Source of the DNA: Sphingobacteriales bacterium
GTDB taxonomy: Bacteria > Bacteroidota > Bacteroidia > Chitinophagales > Chitinophagaceae
Direction of reading: 5' to 3'
DNA: 64,000 nucleotides
Assembly (NCBI GenBank): GCA_016219985.1
Contig: JACRJO010000010.1
Span: 124,001-188,000 of the forward strand
Shown: positions 8,851-17,302 of the stretch, piece after piece
How the letters are laid out: the number at the start of each line of letters is the position of its first letter
How positions within the stretch are numbered: position 1 is the stretch's first letter
Notes under the pieces: model-generated
Database searches by the model: none
Told to the model about the DNA's origin: nothing
The model's input: only the letters and a program-made list of their open reading frames with translations
Position numbers and translations under genes: made by a program

Positions 8851-9585
8851 AACTTTCCTAAAGTTCTTAAATTTCTTATTGGCCGGGAAGACTCAGAATA
8901 ACGGGGCCACAGGCTCAGGCCAGCAGCTGATACAATTTTCTTTTTTTTAGGAAGAGAAAGGAGAACACTACGGACAGTGGAGCCGTCAAAATTTACGTTA
9001 TTTGTAAGATCAGGTAGTAGCAACTACATTTAATAACTGGATAAGGCCTGAAACTCAAAACTCGTTGCTCACAATTTGACCCTTACCTGGCTCCTGCTTC
9101 CTATATATCTTCTCAATACCATCGCCATACCATCTCCAGGGCATGTTCGGGGTTAAAGCGTACCATGCGCTTTAACCCCGAACATGGTACGGCTCAATCT
9201 ATACCATGGTGTGGAGAAGTCTCGAAGAACTATCTAAGCGCGCTCGGAAAACTTTGAAGAATTAAAGGAAATTTTTATGGGGCTGATCAACCGGTATTGA
9301 AAGAATTGTAAATGTTCCCTCCCTGAGTCCCCTGCTTTAAGCCAATCCTCTTTTACTAACCGTTCCAGTCCGATGTCTTAACGGCTCAGACTCAGGGAAT
9401 CTAAATTTGCCCGGACTCCGGACCCTTCCAATTCCGACAAATCAACTTACTCACTTGCTCTTCAGCCTTTTACTGCTACATTTCCGGCTGAACAGGCAGA
9501 ATAATCCCCGGTTTTCCGGAATTCCCTGTTTTACAGGAGCGCATTCTCCCGTCAGCCATCTACATTTAATCTAAATATCAAAAGA
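8851..9585. other. gene-free stretch with a 19-bp inverted repeat
   Basis: About 735 nt without a convincing reading frame. The one clear structure is a perfect inverted repeat at 9142-9160 / 9168-9186 (CATGTTCGGGGTTAAAGCG and its complement) with a 7-nt loop. It is surrounded by several short copies of ACCATG/CATGGT (9127-9210). No T-run follows, so it does not look like an intrinsic terminator. The rest may be decayed mobile DNA plus the promoter region of the gene at 9586. Confidence 0.5.
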
Positions 9586-10950
9586 ATGAAAAGACTTTTA
9601 TATACCCTGGTGTTTGTGCTGATCACTATGATCGCACCGGCACAAAAGCAGCATTTTGACCTGGTCAGCTACCGGGCGCCAAAGGGCTGGAAGAAAGTGC
9701 TGAGCAGCGATGCAGTGATCTATTCCATCCAGGAAAAAAAGAAAAATACCTGGTGCCTGATCAAGTTGCTGAAAAACACCCTGTCGAAAGGAGATATTGA
9801 TGCGGATTTCCAGTCCGAATGGCAGGTATTAGCGGCCACACCGCTCAGTATCACAGAGCCACCCAGCACCACGGAAACCGCAGGGGGAGGTGGCTGGAAA
9901 ATTAAAAGCGGCAGCGCAAAGTTCCGGTTTAATAATTCCGATGCAATCTCTACAGTCACCATGATGAGCGGCTTTGGGGTATGCATCAGCGTACTGGTGA
10001 ATACCAACAGCCAGGATTATGTGCCTGCGATAACTGCCTTTATTGAGTCGCTCGAAGTGGACGAAATAAAACAGGGAGCTGCGGGGAATACCATCCCTCC
10101 TTCAACTACTGAGAATGCCCCGGTGCAATCAGGCGGGTTTACTTTTACCAGCACCAATTTCGATGATGGCTGGACCAGTACGGTCAAAGAAGATTGGGCC
10201 GAAGTGACCAAGGGAGCCATCAAAGTGCTGATCCATTACCCGAACAAACAAGCGGATGCGTATCAGTCTGTATTAAAGGACGAGGACCTGAATGCCTGGA
10301 ATGTACTGGTGGCGCCGCGGTATGCATCCGTCAGCAATTTTGAATGGAAATCAATTCAGAGTTATGAGTCCATCAGTTTTATGGAAGCGGATGCGACGGA
10401 ACAGTCCGGCCGGAATGTGCATGTGGTCCTGTTTAAGAAACACTATCCGAAGGGCAATGGCCGCTACCTGGAATTTGTGACAAACAACAAGGCGGAATAT
10501 GAACAGGCCTTCGGTCCTTATCACAGCGAATCCTATGGCTGGGACAGCCCGGCCAATATGCAATGGCGCAATAAATTCGCCGTCAGCGCCCCGGACCTGG
10601 TCGGGAAATGGGGCGTCAGCGATTATGCTTCCCTGACCTATTATTACATTAGTACCGGCGGTACGGCCGGCACCACGGCCACGTCCACGACCAATGAATT
10701 TACCTTCCTCACCAGCAGTACGTACCAGAGTGAACACAACGGGGCCAGCGGGATGATCGGGAATATGAAGTTTTCAAGCCAGACCTATAAAGGAACCTTT
10801 ACAACCACCGACTGGGAGATCAATATGACAAACCGTTTCGAAGGACACCCGGAAAAATTCAGTTGCCAGTTCGAAGCCGTCAAAGGCGGCCGTATCCTGG
10901 TCCTCACCGACCGCCAGGGAACAGTGTTTGCGCTGGGGAAGAGTAAATGA
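9586..10950 (+). CDS. secreted protein of unknown function, 454 aa
   Basis: Signal peptide MKRLLYTLVFVLITMIAPAQ, so it is periplasmic or exported. An N-terminal domain of about 150 residues (YRAPKGWKKV at its start, VDEIKQ at its end) is followed by a proline/threonine-rich linker. A second domain begins GGFTFTSTNFDDGWTSTVKE. A C-terminal beta-rich domain starts LVGKWGVSDYASLTYYYIS and ends LTDRQGTVFALGKSK, which looks lipocalin-like. I do not recognise a named family or catalytic residues. It stands alone between a gene-free region and a convergent oxidoreductase gene. Codon use is like the housekeeping genes. Confidence 0.7.
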   Translation: MKRLLYTLVFVLITMIAPAQKQHFDLVSYRAPKGWKKVLSSDAVIYSIQEKKKNTWCLIKLLKNTLSKGDIDADFQSEWQVLAATPLSITEPPSTTETAGGGGWKIKSGSAKFRFNNSDAISTVTMMSGFGVCISVLVNTNSQDYVPAITAFIESLEVDEIKQGAAGNTIPPSTTENAPVQSGGFTFTSTNFDDGWTSTVKEDWAEVTKGAIKVLIHYPNKQADAYQSVLKDEDLNAWNVLVAPRYASVSNFEWKSIQSYESISFMEADATEQSGRNVHVVLFKKHYPKGNGRYLEFVTNNKAEYEQAFGPYHSESYGWDSPANMQWRNKFAVSAPDLVGKWGVSDYASLTYYYISTGGTAGTTATSTTNEFTFLTSSTYQSEHNGASGMIGNMKFSSQTYKGTFTTTDWEINMTNRFEGHPEKFSCQFEAVKGGRILVLTDRQGTVFALGKSK

Positions 10951-11023
10951 TATATTATTCCCTGCAAACGAAAAACGGATCTTTTCGGAGTATTATTCAA
11001 TCACGGTTGCTCTGTTCAGGTTT

Positions 11024-11063
11024 AAAAAAAATTCCCTGGTTATTGCCATCAATAACCAGGGAA
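11024..11063 (-). terminator. intrinsic terminator, minus strand
   Basis: A perfect 14-bp stem (11032-11045 / 11050-11063, TTCCCTGGTTATTG) with a 4-nt loop. On the minus strand it is followed by eight T (A-run at 11024-11031). It lies about 145 nt beyond the stop of the minus-strand oxidoreductase gene and probably ends its transcript. On the plus strand it may also slow transcription coming from 9586-10950. Confidence 0.75.
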
Positions 11064-11124
11064 AGTATGCTGTTCCTTTTTAATAGCAGCTCCTTAGGAG
11101 GTTTTGAAATTTGTAATTTATTTG

Positions 11125-11166
11125 CCTGCCTGTCCGGCCCGCTTCGCCGCGAGGCGAGTAGGCAGG
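11125..11166. repeat. imperfect hairpin repeat CCTGCCT...AGGCAGG
   Basis: The outer arms CCTGCCT (11125-11131) and AGGCAGG (11160-11166) enclose an inner G+C-rich stem CGCTTCG / CGAGGCG. It sits in the gap between the converging genes at 9586 and 11209. I take it as an extragenic palindromic repeat. A shorter related string lies in the gap near 17168. Confidence 0.45.
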
Positions 11167-11208
11167 GTTCTTGGTATCTTGGCATCTTGATTCTTAGTCT
11201 ACAAGGGG

Positions 11209-12582
11209 TCACATTTTCACTGCAACCGTAACCATTTCCTTCCGGCTCTTCTCCGCTGCAAACCCCATAACATGACTTTCAATCGACGCGTCAATAGTAG
11301 AACTGAGTAAAGAAGGATCCTGTGCCGATACAGCCTGCACCCAGTCCGCCACGAGGCGCCAGTCGCCCCCGCCATGGCCATCACTGTCCTGTTTCCATTC
11401 CGTGACCTTGCCCGTGCGGAAATCGGTATGCGTGAAGCTGGTCATATCCCCCACAATATCCCCCATACTGCCCATCACCCGGGTCCGGCGCCCTTCATAG
11501 GAGGTGAAGGCTTCCATGGAAAAGGCGGCGCTGACGCTGTTCTCGAATAGAATATTCGTGGTGTAATGATCGGGCTGGTCATTGTCCATCCGGTACACGC
11601 ATTTGCCATAATTACTGTTCTTCAGGTATTCCATAATGGCATCGCCCTGTTTGCTCTTGTCTTCCGGCAGGTCGAAATGATGCAGCCAGCTTCTTTTATC
11701 ATAATAGATCCGTTTGGCGGAATAAGGACAGGTGGCCTCGACCTTACATCCGCCCACGCAACGGTCCGTACTGCCTTCCGGGGCATTCTCTTTGCGGAAC
11801 CATTTCAGGTCGCCGAAGGCGGAAATCTGCTGACAGTGTTTCTCCAGCATCCATTTTAAAATATCCAGGTCGTGGCAGGACTTAGCCAGGATGATCGGTG
11901 TGGTTTCCTTGCTGTTGTGCCAGTTGCCACGGACATAGGAGTGACTCATGTGCACATGCATGATGGGTTCGAGGTGCTGGATGCTGATGATCTCCCCGAT
12001 GGACCCGTTGTGCATCATTTCTTTCAGCTTGATGAAATAGGGGGCGTAACGCAGCACATGACAAACCGCCACGATGCGGTTTTTCTTTTTGGCAAGCGCC
12101 AGGATATCCCGGCATTCCTGTTCACTGGGGGAAATGGGTTTTTCCAGCAACACATCATAACCCATATTCAGCGCGGCCATACAGGGGCCAAAGTGCAGGT
12201 TGTCCGGGGTGGAAATGATCACGGCATCGGCAAACTTAGGCCGGCTGAACACCTCTTCCCAGGTATGGAAACGGTTTTTGTCTTCAATATTGTGTTTTTT
12301 GGCATAGCGTTCATTGCGGAGGGCAATGGGTTCCGCCACTCCCACGATATCCAGCTGGTCGGGATAGGCTGCGGCGTAATTGCCATAAACATTGCCCCGG
12401 TTGCCAGCCCCGCAGGTAATGGCCGTTACCGGTTTGTTCAGTTTTTTGTGCAGCGGGTTATCGGGTAATAATATTTTCTCGCCTTTTTCATTCAGGGCCC
12501 AGGAAGACAAGGGAAGGGTTGATGTGCCGGCGGCAATACCGATGATACGGAGCCAGTCGCGGCGGGAAATCGGGTTTGGCAT
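11209..12582 (-). CDS. Gfo/Idh/MocA family oxidoreductase, Tat-exported
   Basis: The protein has 457 residues with a twin-arginine signal (SRRDWLRIIGIAAG), so it is folded and probably loaded with NAD(P) before export. The Rossmann part carries AITCGAGNRGNVYGNYAA, then VIISTPDNLHFGPCMAALN and the family EKP motif (DVLLEKPISPSEQE). A CHVLRYAPYFIKLKEM helix and the C-terminal alpha/beta domain follow. A cysteine-bearing insertion (DRCVGGCKVEATCPYSAKR) might bind a metal. Family members oxidise, reduce or hydrolyse sugars; some Tat-exported relatives act as glycosidases through transient NAD oxidation. The substrate cannot be read from sequence. The divergent neighbour at 12660 is a sugar-acetyltransferase-like membrane protein, which would fit polysaccharide breakdown. 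Confidence 0.88.
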   Translation of the reverse strand: MPNPISRRDWLRIIGIAAGTSTLPLSSWALNEKGEKILLPDNPLHKKLNKPVTAITCGAGNRGNVYGNYAAAYPDQLDIVGVAEPIALRNERYAKKHNIEDKNRFHTWEEVFSRPKFADAVIISTPDNLHFGPCMAALNMGYDVLLEKPISPSEQECRDILALAKKKNRIVAVCHVLRYAPYFIKLKEMMHNGSIGEIISIQHLEPIMHVHMSHSYVRGNWHNSKETTPIILAKSCHDLDILKWMLEKHCQQISAFGDLKWFRKENAPEGSTDRCVGGCKVEATCPYSAKRIYYDKRSWLHHFDLPEDKSKQGDAIMEYLKNSNYGKCVYRMDNDQPDHYTTNILFENSVSAAFSMEAFTSYEGRRTRVMGSMGDIVGDMTSFTHTDFRTGKVTEWKQDSDGHGGGDWRLVADWVQAVSAQDPSLLSSTIDASIESHVMGFAAEKSRKEMVTVAVKM

Positions 12583-12659
12583 CTGATCGTTTTTTTTGAT
12601 GAACTAAGTTACCATTTTAATGGGTGTATTGCTTTATATTCGAAAAATAATATAAGGCT

Positions 12660-13793
12660 ATGAGCAACCCTACTTCGCAACGGTTCCTGGCGCTGGATGT
12701 CCTAAGAGGCATGACCGTTTTTTTCATGATCATCGTCAACACCCCCGGCAGCTGGGTCAGCAGTTGGGCGCCCCTGAAACACGCCGTATGGCATGGGTTC
12801 ACCCCCACCGACCTGGTCTTCCCGACCTTTATGTTTGTAGTGGGCAATGCCCTGAGTTTTGTGGAAAAAAAATGGAAGCATCTTTCCGAAGGAGAGGTTT
12901 TCCGGATCATATTAAAAAGAACCCTGATCATTTTCCTGCTGGGTTACCTGATGTACTGGTTTCCCTTTGTACACTGGAATGCCGCCAGGGAACTGGAAGC
13001 CAACCCCATTTCACATACCCGTATCATGGGGGTACTGCAACGGATCGCCCTGGGGTATTTTTTTGCGGCCCTGATGATCCGTTACCTGAAAGCGGCTACA
13101 GCTTATCGCTTTGCAGTTATACTGTTACTGACTTACTGGCTGATCCTGCTGTTGTTTGGCGACAAGACGGATCCGTTTAATATACTGACCAATGCCGGCA
13201 ACCGGCTGGACCTCTGGCTGCTCGGGGAAAACCATTTATACCATGGGGAAGGCGTGGCTTTTGACCCGGAAGGCATCCTCAGCACCCTGCCTTCCATTGC
13301 CAATGTGATCTTTGGTTATGCGGCGGGGAAATGGATCGCGGAGCGGGGCAAGACCTGGGAGGGACTGACCAAATTATTGCTCGCGGGTTTTGCGCTGATT
13401 GCCCTTGCCCTGTTCTGGCACCTGGTATTTCCCATCAACAAAAAATTATGGACCGGTTCATTTGTACTGCTTACCGTGGGGATCGATTGTGTCCTCTTAG
13501 CCGCCCTGAGTTATATTACCGATTTTCTCGGCCGTACAAAATGGACCTATTTCTTCGAGGTCTTTGGCAAGAATCCCCTCTTTATATATTTATTATCCGA
13601 ACTGGGCGCCACCCTGCTCTGGTTCTTCCCGGTGGGGGAAAAAAGAGTGCCGCTCTACAGCTGGTTATATGAAAATATTTTTCAGCATGCCGGCAATTAC
13701 CTGGGTTCTTTCTTGTTCGCCCTCTGCTTTACGCTGGTCTGCTGGTTCGTGGGATGGATACTGGATAAGAAGAAGATCTATGTGAGGGTCTGA
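12660..13793 (+). CDS. heparan-alpha-glucosaminide N-acetyltransferase-like membrane protein (DUF5009)
   Basis: The protein has 377 residues and about ten hydrophobic segments. The N-terminus RFLALDVLRGMTVFFMIIVN, followed by WHGFTPTDLVFPTFMFVVG, is characteristic of the HGSNAT/DUF1624-DUF5009 group. Members transfer acetyl groups across the membrane onto amino sugars. A loop at mid-protein (HLYHGEGVAFDPEGILSTLP) holds the conserved acidic region, and the C-terminus is WILDKKKIYVRV. The gene is divergent from the oxidoreductase at 11209 across a 77-nt gap, suggesting shared control. The stop codon TGA abuts the stop of the convergent hydrolase gene with no base between. Confidence 0.85.
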   Translation: MSNPTSQRFLALDVLRGMTVFFMIIVNTPGSWVSSWAPLKHAVWHGFTPTDLVFPTFMFVVGNALSFVEKKWKHLSEGEVFRIILKRTLIIFLLGYLMYWFPFVHWNAARELEANPISHTRIMGVLQRIALGYFFAALMIRYLKAATAYRFAVILLLTYWLILLLFGDKTDPFNILTNAGNRLDLWLLGENHLYHGEGVAFDPEGILSTLPSIANVIFGYAAGKWIAERGKTWEGLTKLLLAGFALIALALFWHLVFPINKKLWTGSFVLLTVGIDCVLLAALSYITDFLGRTKWTYFFEVFGKNPLFIYLLSELGATLLWFFPVGEKRVPLYSWLYENIFQHAGNYLGSFLFALCFTLVCWFVGWILDKKKIYVRV

Positions 13794-14789
13794 TTACCCG
13801 GCTTCTTTTAGTTTTAGTATTTCTCTTGCAAACTTCTCACAGGCTGCTTCCACTGAGCCAAGATCCTTTGATTTAATATAGGATCCCAGCACATGATCCC
13901 CTGCGTTGGGAATGGCAGCCTGCTGTTTCAGGGATGCAGGAGTGCCCAACTGGTTGTACATGCGTTTCATGGCCGACACCTTCACGACCGGGTCCTGCTG
14001 TTCTTCATTCTTATAATAATACAGGAGCAGGGCGGGCTGGGTTACTTTTTTAAAAGTGGATGCTTTCATGGTGGACTCCAGCAGTTCCTCTAATTGAACG
14101 GTTGCCTCCATCCGGTATTTTTTATTCCAGTACTGCGCATAGGTATCCGTGGTATCGGCTGCCACATTGTATTTTCCTTTTACCAGGTGGGCAATTTCCA
14201 ATCCCCAATGATTGTTGAGCAGCCAGGCATTGGGGTCGTTGATAGCGATATTGGGGGATAAAAGAATCAGTCCCGCAATCTCCGGGTACTCCGCGGCTAA
14301 TTTCAGGGCGAGCGTGCCCCCGGTGGAAGTGGACATCAGGATGACTTTCTTGCCTAATTGTTTGCCGATCGCATAAGCCTGTTTTGCAGAGTTCCAGGCA
14401 CCAGCCGCGGTAAAACTGGCCAAGGGTTCCGTGGTATCAACCCCATGTGCATCGAGCCGGCTGAGATAAAGGTTGCATCCAAACTTTTGGGCAAAATCCT
14501 GGTGCACGGGATCGCCTTCTTCCTGGCTGGCCGAAAAACCATGGAGATAAACGACTGCATAATCTGTTACCTGTTTCGCTGAATCATTGACCCATACGAT
14601 CCGGGCTTCATTATCGGGCTTGAGTTTATGCCCGGCTTCATTTTTCTGAATATATTCTTCCAGCGCAATGGCTGAAGCAGGTACCGCCGGCAGATCGGTC
14701 GTGTACCTGGGTGTGGAGGGCCGGGGGCCCAGGAAATAAACAACAATGAATACTAACAGGATGATAGCGAACCATTTGAGCAGTTTCAT
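13794..14789 (-). CDS. alpha/beta hydrolase, membrane-anchored
   Basis: The protein has 331 residues. An N-terminal hydrophobic anchor (LLKWFAIILLVFIVVYFLG) suggests a periplasmic enzyme tethered to the inner membrane. The oxyanion region VVYLHGFSASQEEGDP, the nucleophile elbow MSTSTGGTLAL (Ser in S-x-S-T-G-G rather than classical GxSxG), and a late histidine in NAGDHVLGS form the expected order of an alpha/beta hydrolase catalytic set. The substrate is probably an ester or lipid, but it is not determined. It is convergent with the gene at 12660, whose stop codon it abuts. Confidence 0.82.
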   Translation of the reverse strand: MKLLKWFAIILLVFIVVYFLGPRPSTPRYTTDLPAVPASAIALEEYIQKNEAGHKLKPDNEARIVWVNDSAKQVTDYAVVYLHGFSASQEEGDPVHQDFAQKFGCNLYLSRLDAHGVDTTEPLASFTAAGAWNSAKQAYAIGKQLGKKVILMSTSTGGTLALKLAAEYPEIAGLILLSPNIAINDPNAWLLNNHWGLEIAHLVKGKYNVAADTTDTYAQYWNKKYRMEATVQLEELLESTMKASTFKKVTQPALLLYYYKNEEQQDPVVKVSAMKRMYNQLGTPASLKQQAAIPNAGDHVLGSYIKSKDLGSVEAACEKFAREILKLKEAG

Positions 14790-14862
14790 GCAGACTATTT
14801 TCCTAAAACTACATTAATTCTGCATTTTATGAGGGTTAAGACTGCATTAAATGCCTCTTTGG

Positions 14863-14894
14863 TTTGCTGCCCCGGCTTTATTAACGTACCTTTG
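14863..14894 (+). promoter_or_regulatory. Bacteroidota-type promoter of typA
   Basis: TTTG at 14863-14866, a 20-nt spacer, then TACCTTTG at 14887-14894. This is a full match to the -33/-7 consensus of the Bacteroidota primary sigma factor. Transcription would start near 14900, giving a leader of about 90 nt that contains the near-repeat AGTCGGTAGTC / AGTCAGTAGTC. Confidence 0.7.
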
Positions 14895-14989
14895 CCGGCC
14901 AAAACGAGTTCGGAGTCGGTAGTCTTGAGTCAGTAGTCCAAGCAGCAAACTCCTGACCTTCAACCAATCATCATCTCACAAAATTATAA

Positions 14990-16801
14990 ATGGATATCAG
15001 AAACATAGCAATCATCGCCCACGTAGACCACGGTAAAACAACATTGGTTGACAAGATCTTACATGCCACCAAGGTTTTTCGTGACAACCAGGAAACCGGC
15101 GACCTGATCATGGACAGCAATGACCTGGAGCGGGAGAGAGGAATCACCATTTTCAGTAAGAATGCAGCCGTCGTCTACAAGGATGTAAAGATTAACGTGA
15201 TCGACACCCCCGGCCACGCCGACTTTGGCGGGGAAGTGGAACGTGTATTGAAAATGGCAGACGGGGTGATCCTGCTGGTGGATGCCTTTGAAGGGCCGAT
15301 GCCGCAAACCCGTTTTGTATTGCAGAAAGCCCTGCACCTGGCCCTGCACCCGATCGTGGTGATCAATAAAGTGGACAAACCCAATTGCCGCCCCGATGAA
15401 GTGCATGACGCGGTGTTCGAACTCTTTTTCAACCTCGATGCCACGGAGGAGCAACTGCATTTCCCGACCTATTACGGAAGTGGCAAGAACGGCTGGTTCA
15501 ATGAAACACTGGAGCAGATTGATAATATCAATCCCCTGCTGGACGGGATCATTAAACACGTACCGCCGCCCCGGATCAACGAAGGACCCGTGCAGATGCA
15601 GATTACATCCCTGGATTATTCTTCCTTCCTGGGCCGTATTGCCGTGGGCAAGGTGAGCCGCGGGGTACTGAAGGAAAACCAGCCGGTCGCCCTGATGCAG
15701 GCTGATGGCAAGATCAAAAAGTCAAGGGTAAAAGAATTATATGTGTTCGAGGGCATGGGCAAGAAGAAAGTGAGTGAAGTGGTGGCCGGTGACCTCTGTG
15801 CCGTGGTGGGTATCGAAGACTTTAATATCGGTGATACCATTGCCGATGCGGAAACGCCTGAAGCCTTACCGGTGATCAGTGTGGACGAACCGACGATGAA
15901 CATGCTCTTCTCCATTAACAACTCGCCTTTCTATGGCAAGGATGGAAAATTCGTAACCTCCCGTCACCTGCGTGACCGGCTGATGAAGGAAACCGAGAAA
16001 AACCTGGCTTTACGGGTGGAAGACACCGATAGCGGGGACAGCTTCCTGGTGTATGGGCGCGGGATCCTGCACCTCGGCATCCTGATCGAAACCATGCGCC
16101 GCGAAGGGTATGAGCTGACCATCGGGCAGCCGCAGGTAATTGTAAAGGAACTGAACGGCACGAAGTGTGAACCGTATGAAAACCTCGTGGTGGATGTGCC
16201 GCAGGAATATGCCAGTAAAGTAATTGACCTGGTAACCCGCCGGAAGGGAGAAATGCATGTGATGGAAACCAAGGGTGAAATGCAGCACCTCGAGTTTGAA
16301 ATTCCTTCCCGGGGGCTGATCGGGCTGCGTTCCCAAATGCTGACCAATACAGCCGGTGAAGCGGTGATGGCCCACCGGTTTGTTGAATATAAACCCTGGA
16401 AAGGCGCGATCCCCGGCAGAAACAACGGGGTGCTGATCTCCAAGTTCCAGGACAAGACAACGGGTTATTCCATTGATAAACTGCAGGACCGGGGTACGTT
16501 CTTTGTAGATCCGGGAGAAGAAGTTTATGCAGGACAGATCATCGCGGAGAATATCAAACCCGGAGATCTTGTGGTGAATGCCACCGAAGGAAAAAAACTG
16601 ACCAACCACCGCGCCAGCGGCAGCGACGATGCCACCCGCATTGCTCCCAAAACGCTGATGACGCTGGAGGAATGCATGGAATATATCCAGCAGGATGAGT
16701 GTATTGAAGTAACGCCGAATTTTATCCGCATGCGGAAAGTGATCCTCAATGAGGATGAGCGAAAGAAAGTACAGAAGAAGATGGAAGCGGATGCGGTATA
16801 A
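14990..16801 (+). CDS. typA: ribosome-binding GTPase TypA/BipA
   Basis: The protein has 603 residues, the usual size. G1 is AHVDHGKTTL at residues 10-19, switch I has RERGITIFSKNAAV, G3 is DTPGHADFGGEVERVL and G4 is NKVDKP. Domain II, the EF-G-like domains III and V, and the BipA-specific C-terminal domain with TNHRASGSDDATRI follow. TypA is a translational GTPase that binds the 70S ribosome at the elongation-factor site and supports 50S assembly and growth under stress or cold. It is monocistronic here, with a consensus promoter upstream and an intrinsic terminator downstream. The ATG at 14990 places the G domain at the normal distance from the N-terminus. Confidence 0.98.
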   Translation: MDIRNIAIIAHVDHGKTTLVDKILHATKVFRDNQETGDLIMDSNDLERERGITIFSKNAAVVYKDVKINVIDTPGHADFGGEVERVLKMADGVILLVDAFEGPMPQTRFVLQKALHLALHPIVVINKVDKPNCRPDEVHDAVFELFFNLDATEEQLHFPTYYGSGKNGWFNETLEQIDNINPLLDGIIKHVPPPRINEGPVQMQITSLDYSSFLGRIAVGKVSRGVLKENQPVALMQADGKIKKSRVKELYVFEGMGKKKVSEVVAGDLCAVVGIEDFNIGDTIADAETPEALPVISVDEPTMNMLFSINNSPFYGKDGKFVTSRHLRDRLMKETEKNLALRVEDTDSGDSFLVYGRGILHLGILIETMRREGYELTIGQPQVIVKELNGTKCEPYENLVVDVPQEYASKVIDLVTRRKGEMHVMETKGEMQHLEFEIPSRGLIGLRSQMLTNTAGEAVMAHRFVEYKPWKGAIPGRNNGVLISKFQDKTTGYSIDKLQDRGTFFVDPGEEVYAGQIIAENIKPGDLVVNATEGKKLTNHRASGSDDATRIAPKTLMTLEECMEYIQQDECIEVTPNFIRMRKVILNEDERKKVQKKMEADAV

Positions 16802-16819
16802 GCCGTGTAATCATACTGG

Positions 16820-16849
16820 AAGGCTGTCCCACGGGGCAGCCTTTTTTTT
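16820..16849 (+). terminator. intrinsic terminator of typA
   Basis: The stem AAGGCTG / CAGCCTT (16820-16826 / 16837-16843), extended by C-G pairs inside, is followed by a run of eight T. It lies 19 nt after the typA stop codon. Confidence 0.9.
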
Positions 16850-17302
16850 GCCACGAAAACACACGAAAAATACAGGAAGAGACCTTTCGTGTTTATTCGT
16901 GAAAATTAGTGGCCCAGCCTTTTGCCTGCGGCGAAAAGTAAGTGGCCACGAAAACACACGAAACAGATCCCCTGCACCATCCTGTGAAATCATCCTGTTT
17001 TTAGCCGGTAAGAAAAGAAGGCGGTAAGGGGCCCGTAATGCCTTCCCGTCTTACCGTCTTCCCGGCCAATCAATATCTTGCCGCAGGCAAGCACCGGTGA
17101 TTGATAATCGTTTATTCATTGCAAATAAATCATGCCGATCCGTGGCCTGTATTCTTTCGTGCTTTTTTCTGCCTACCGGACAGGCGTTGTGTGTTTTCAT
17201 GGCCAATAACAATAACCCGAAGCGGGCGTCCCGCAGTTATTATACCCTCCTCCCGGTATGGATAGTAGGGACCAGGTAAACTAAATTTGGGAAAAACTCC
17301 AT
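16850..17302. repeat. gene-free stretch with extragenic repeats
   Basis: An exact 19-nt direct repeat GCCACGAAAACACACGAAA occurs at 16850-16868 and 16945-16963. Between them an inverted relative (TTTCGTGTTTATTCGTG, near 16886) can pair with either copy, and a fourth related string (TTCTTTCGTG) lies near 17151. This is a typical extragenic repeat family of Bacteroidota with no coding content. Right at the end, TAAATTTG at 17282-17289 is a possible -7 box for the next gene, with no clear -33 box. Confidence 0.6.

Noticed and set aside
11872..12468. Plus-strand frame of 198 codons opposite the oxidoreductase
   Set aside because: Antisense shadow of a well-supported gene; His/Gly-rich with no domain.
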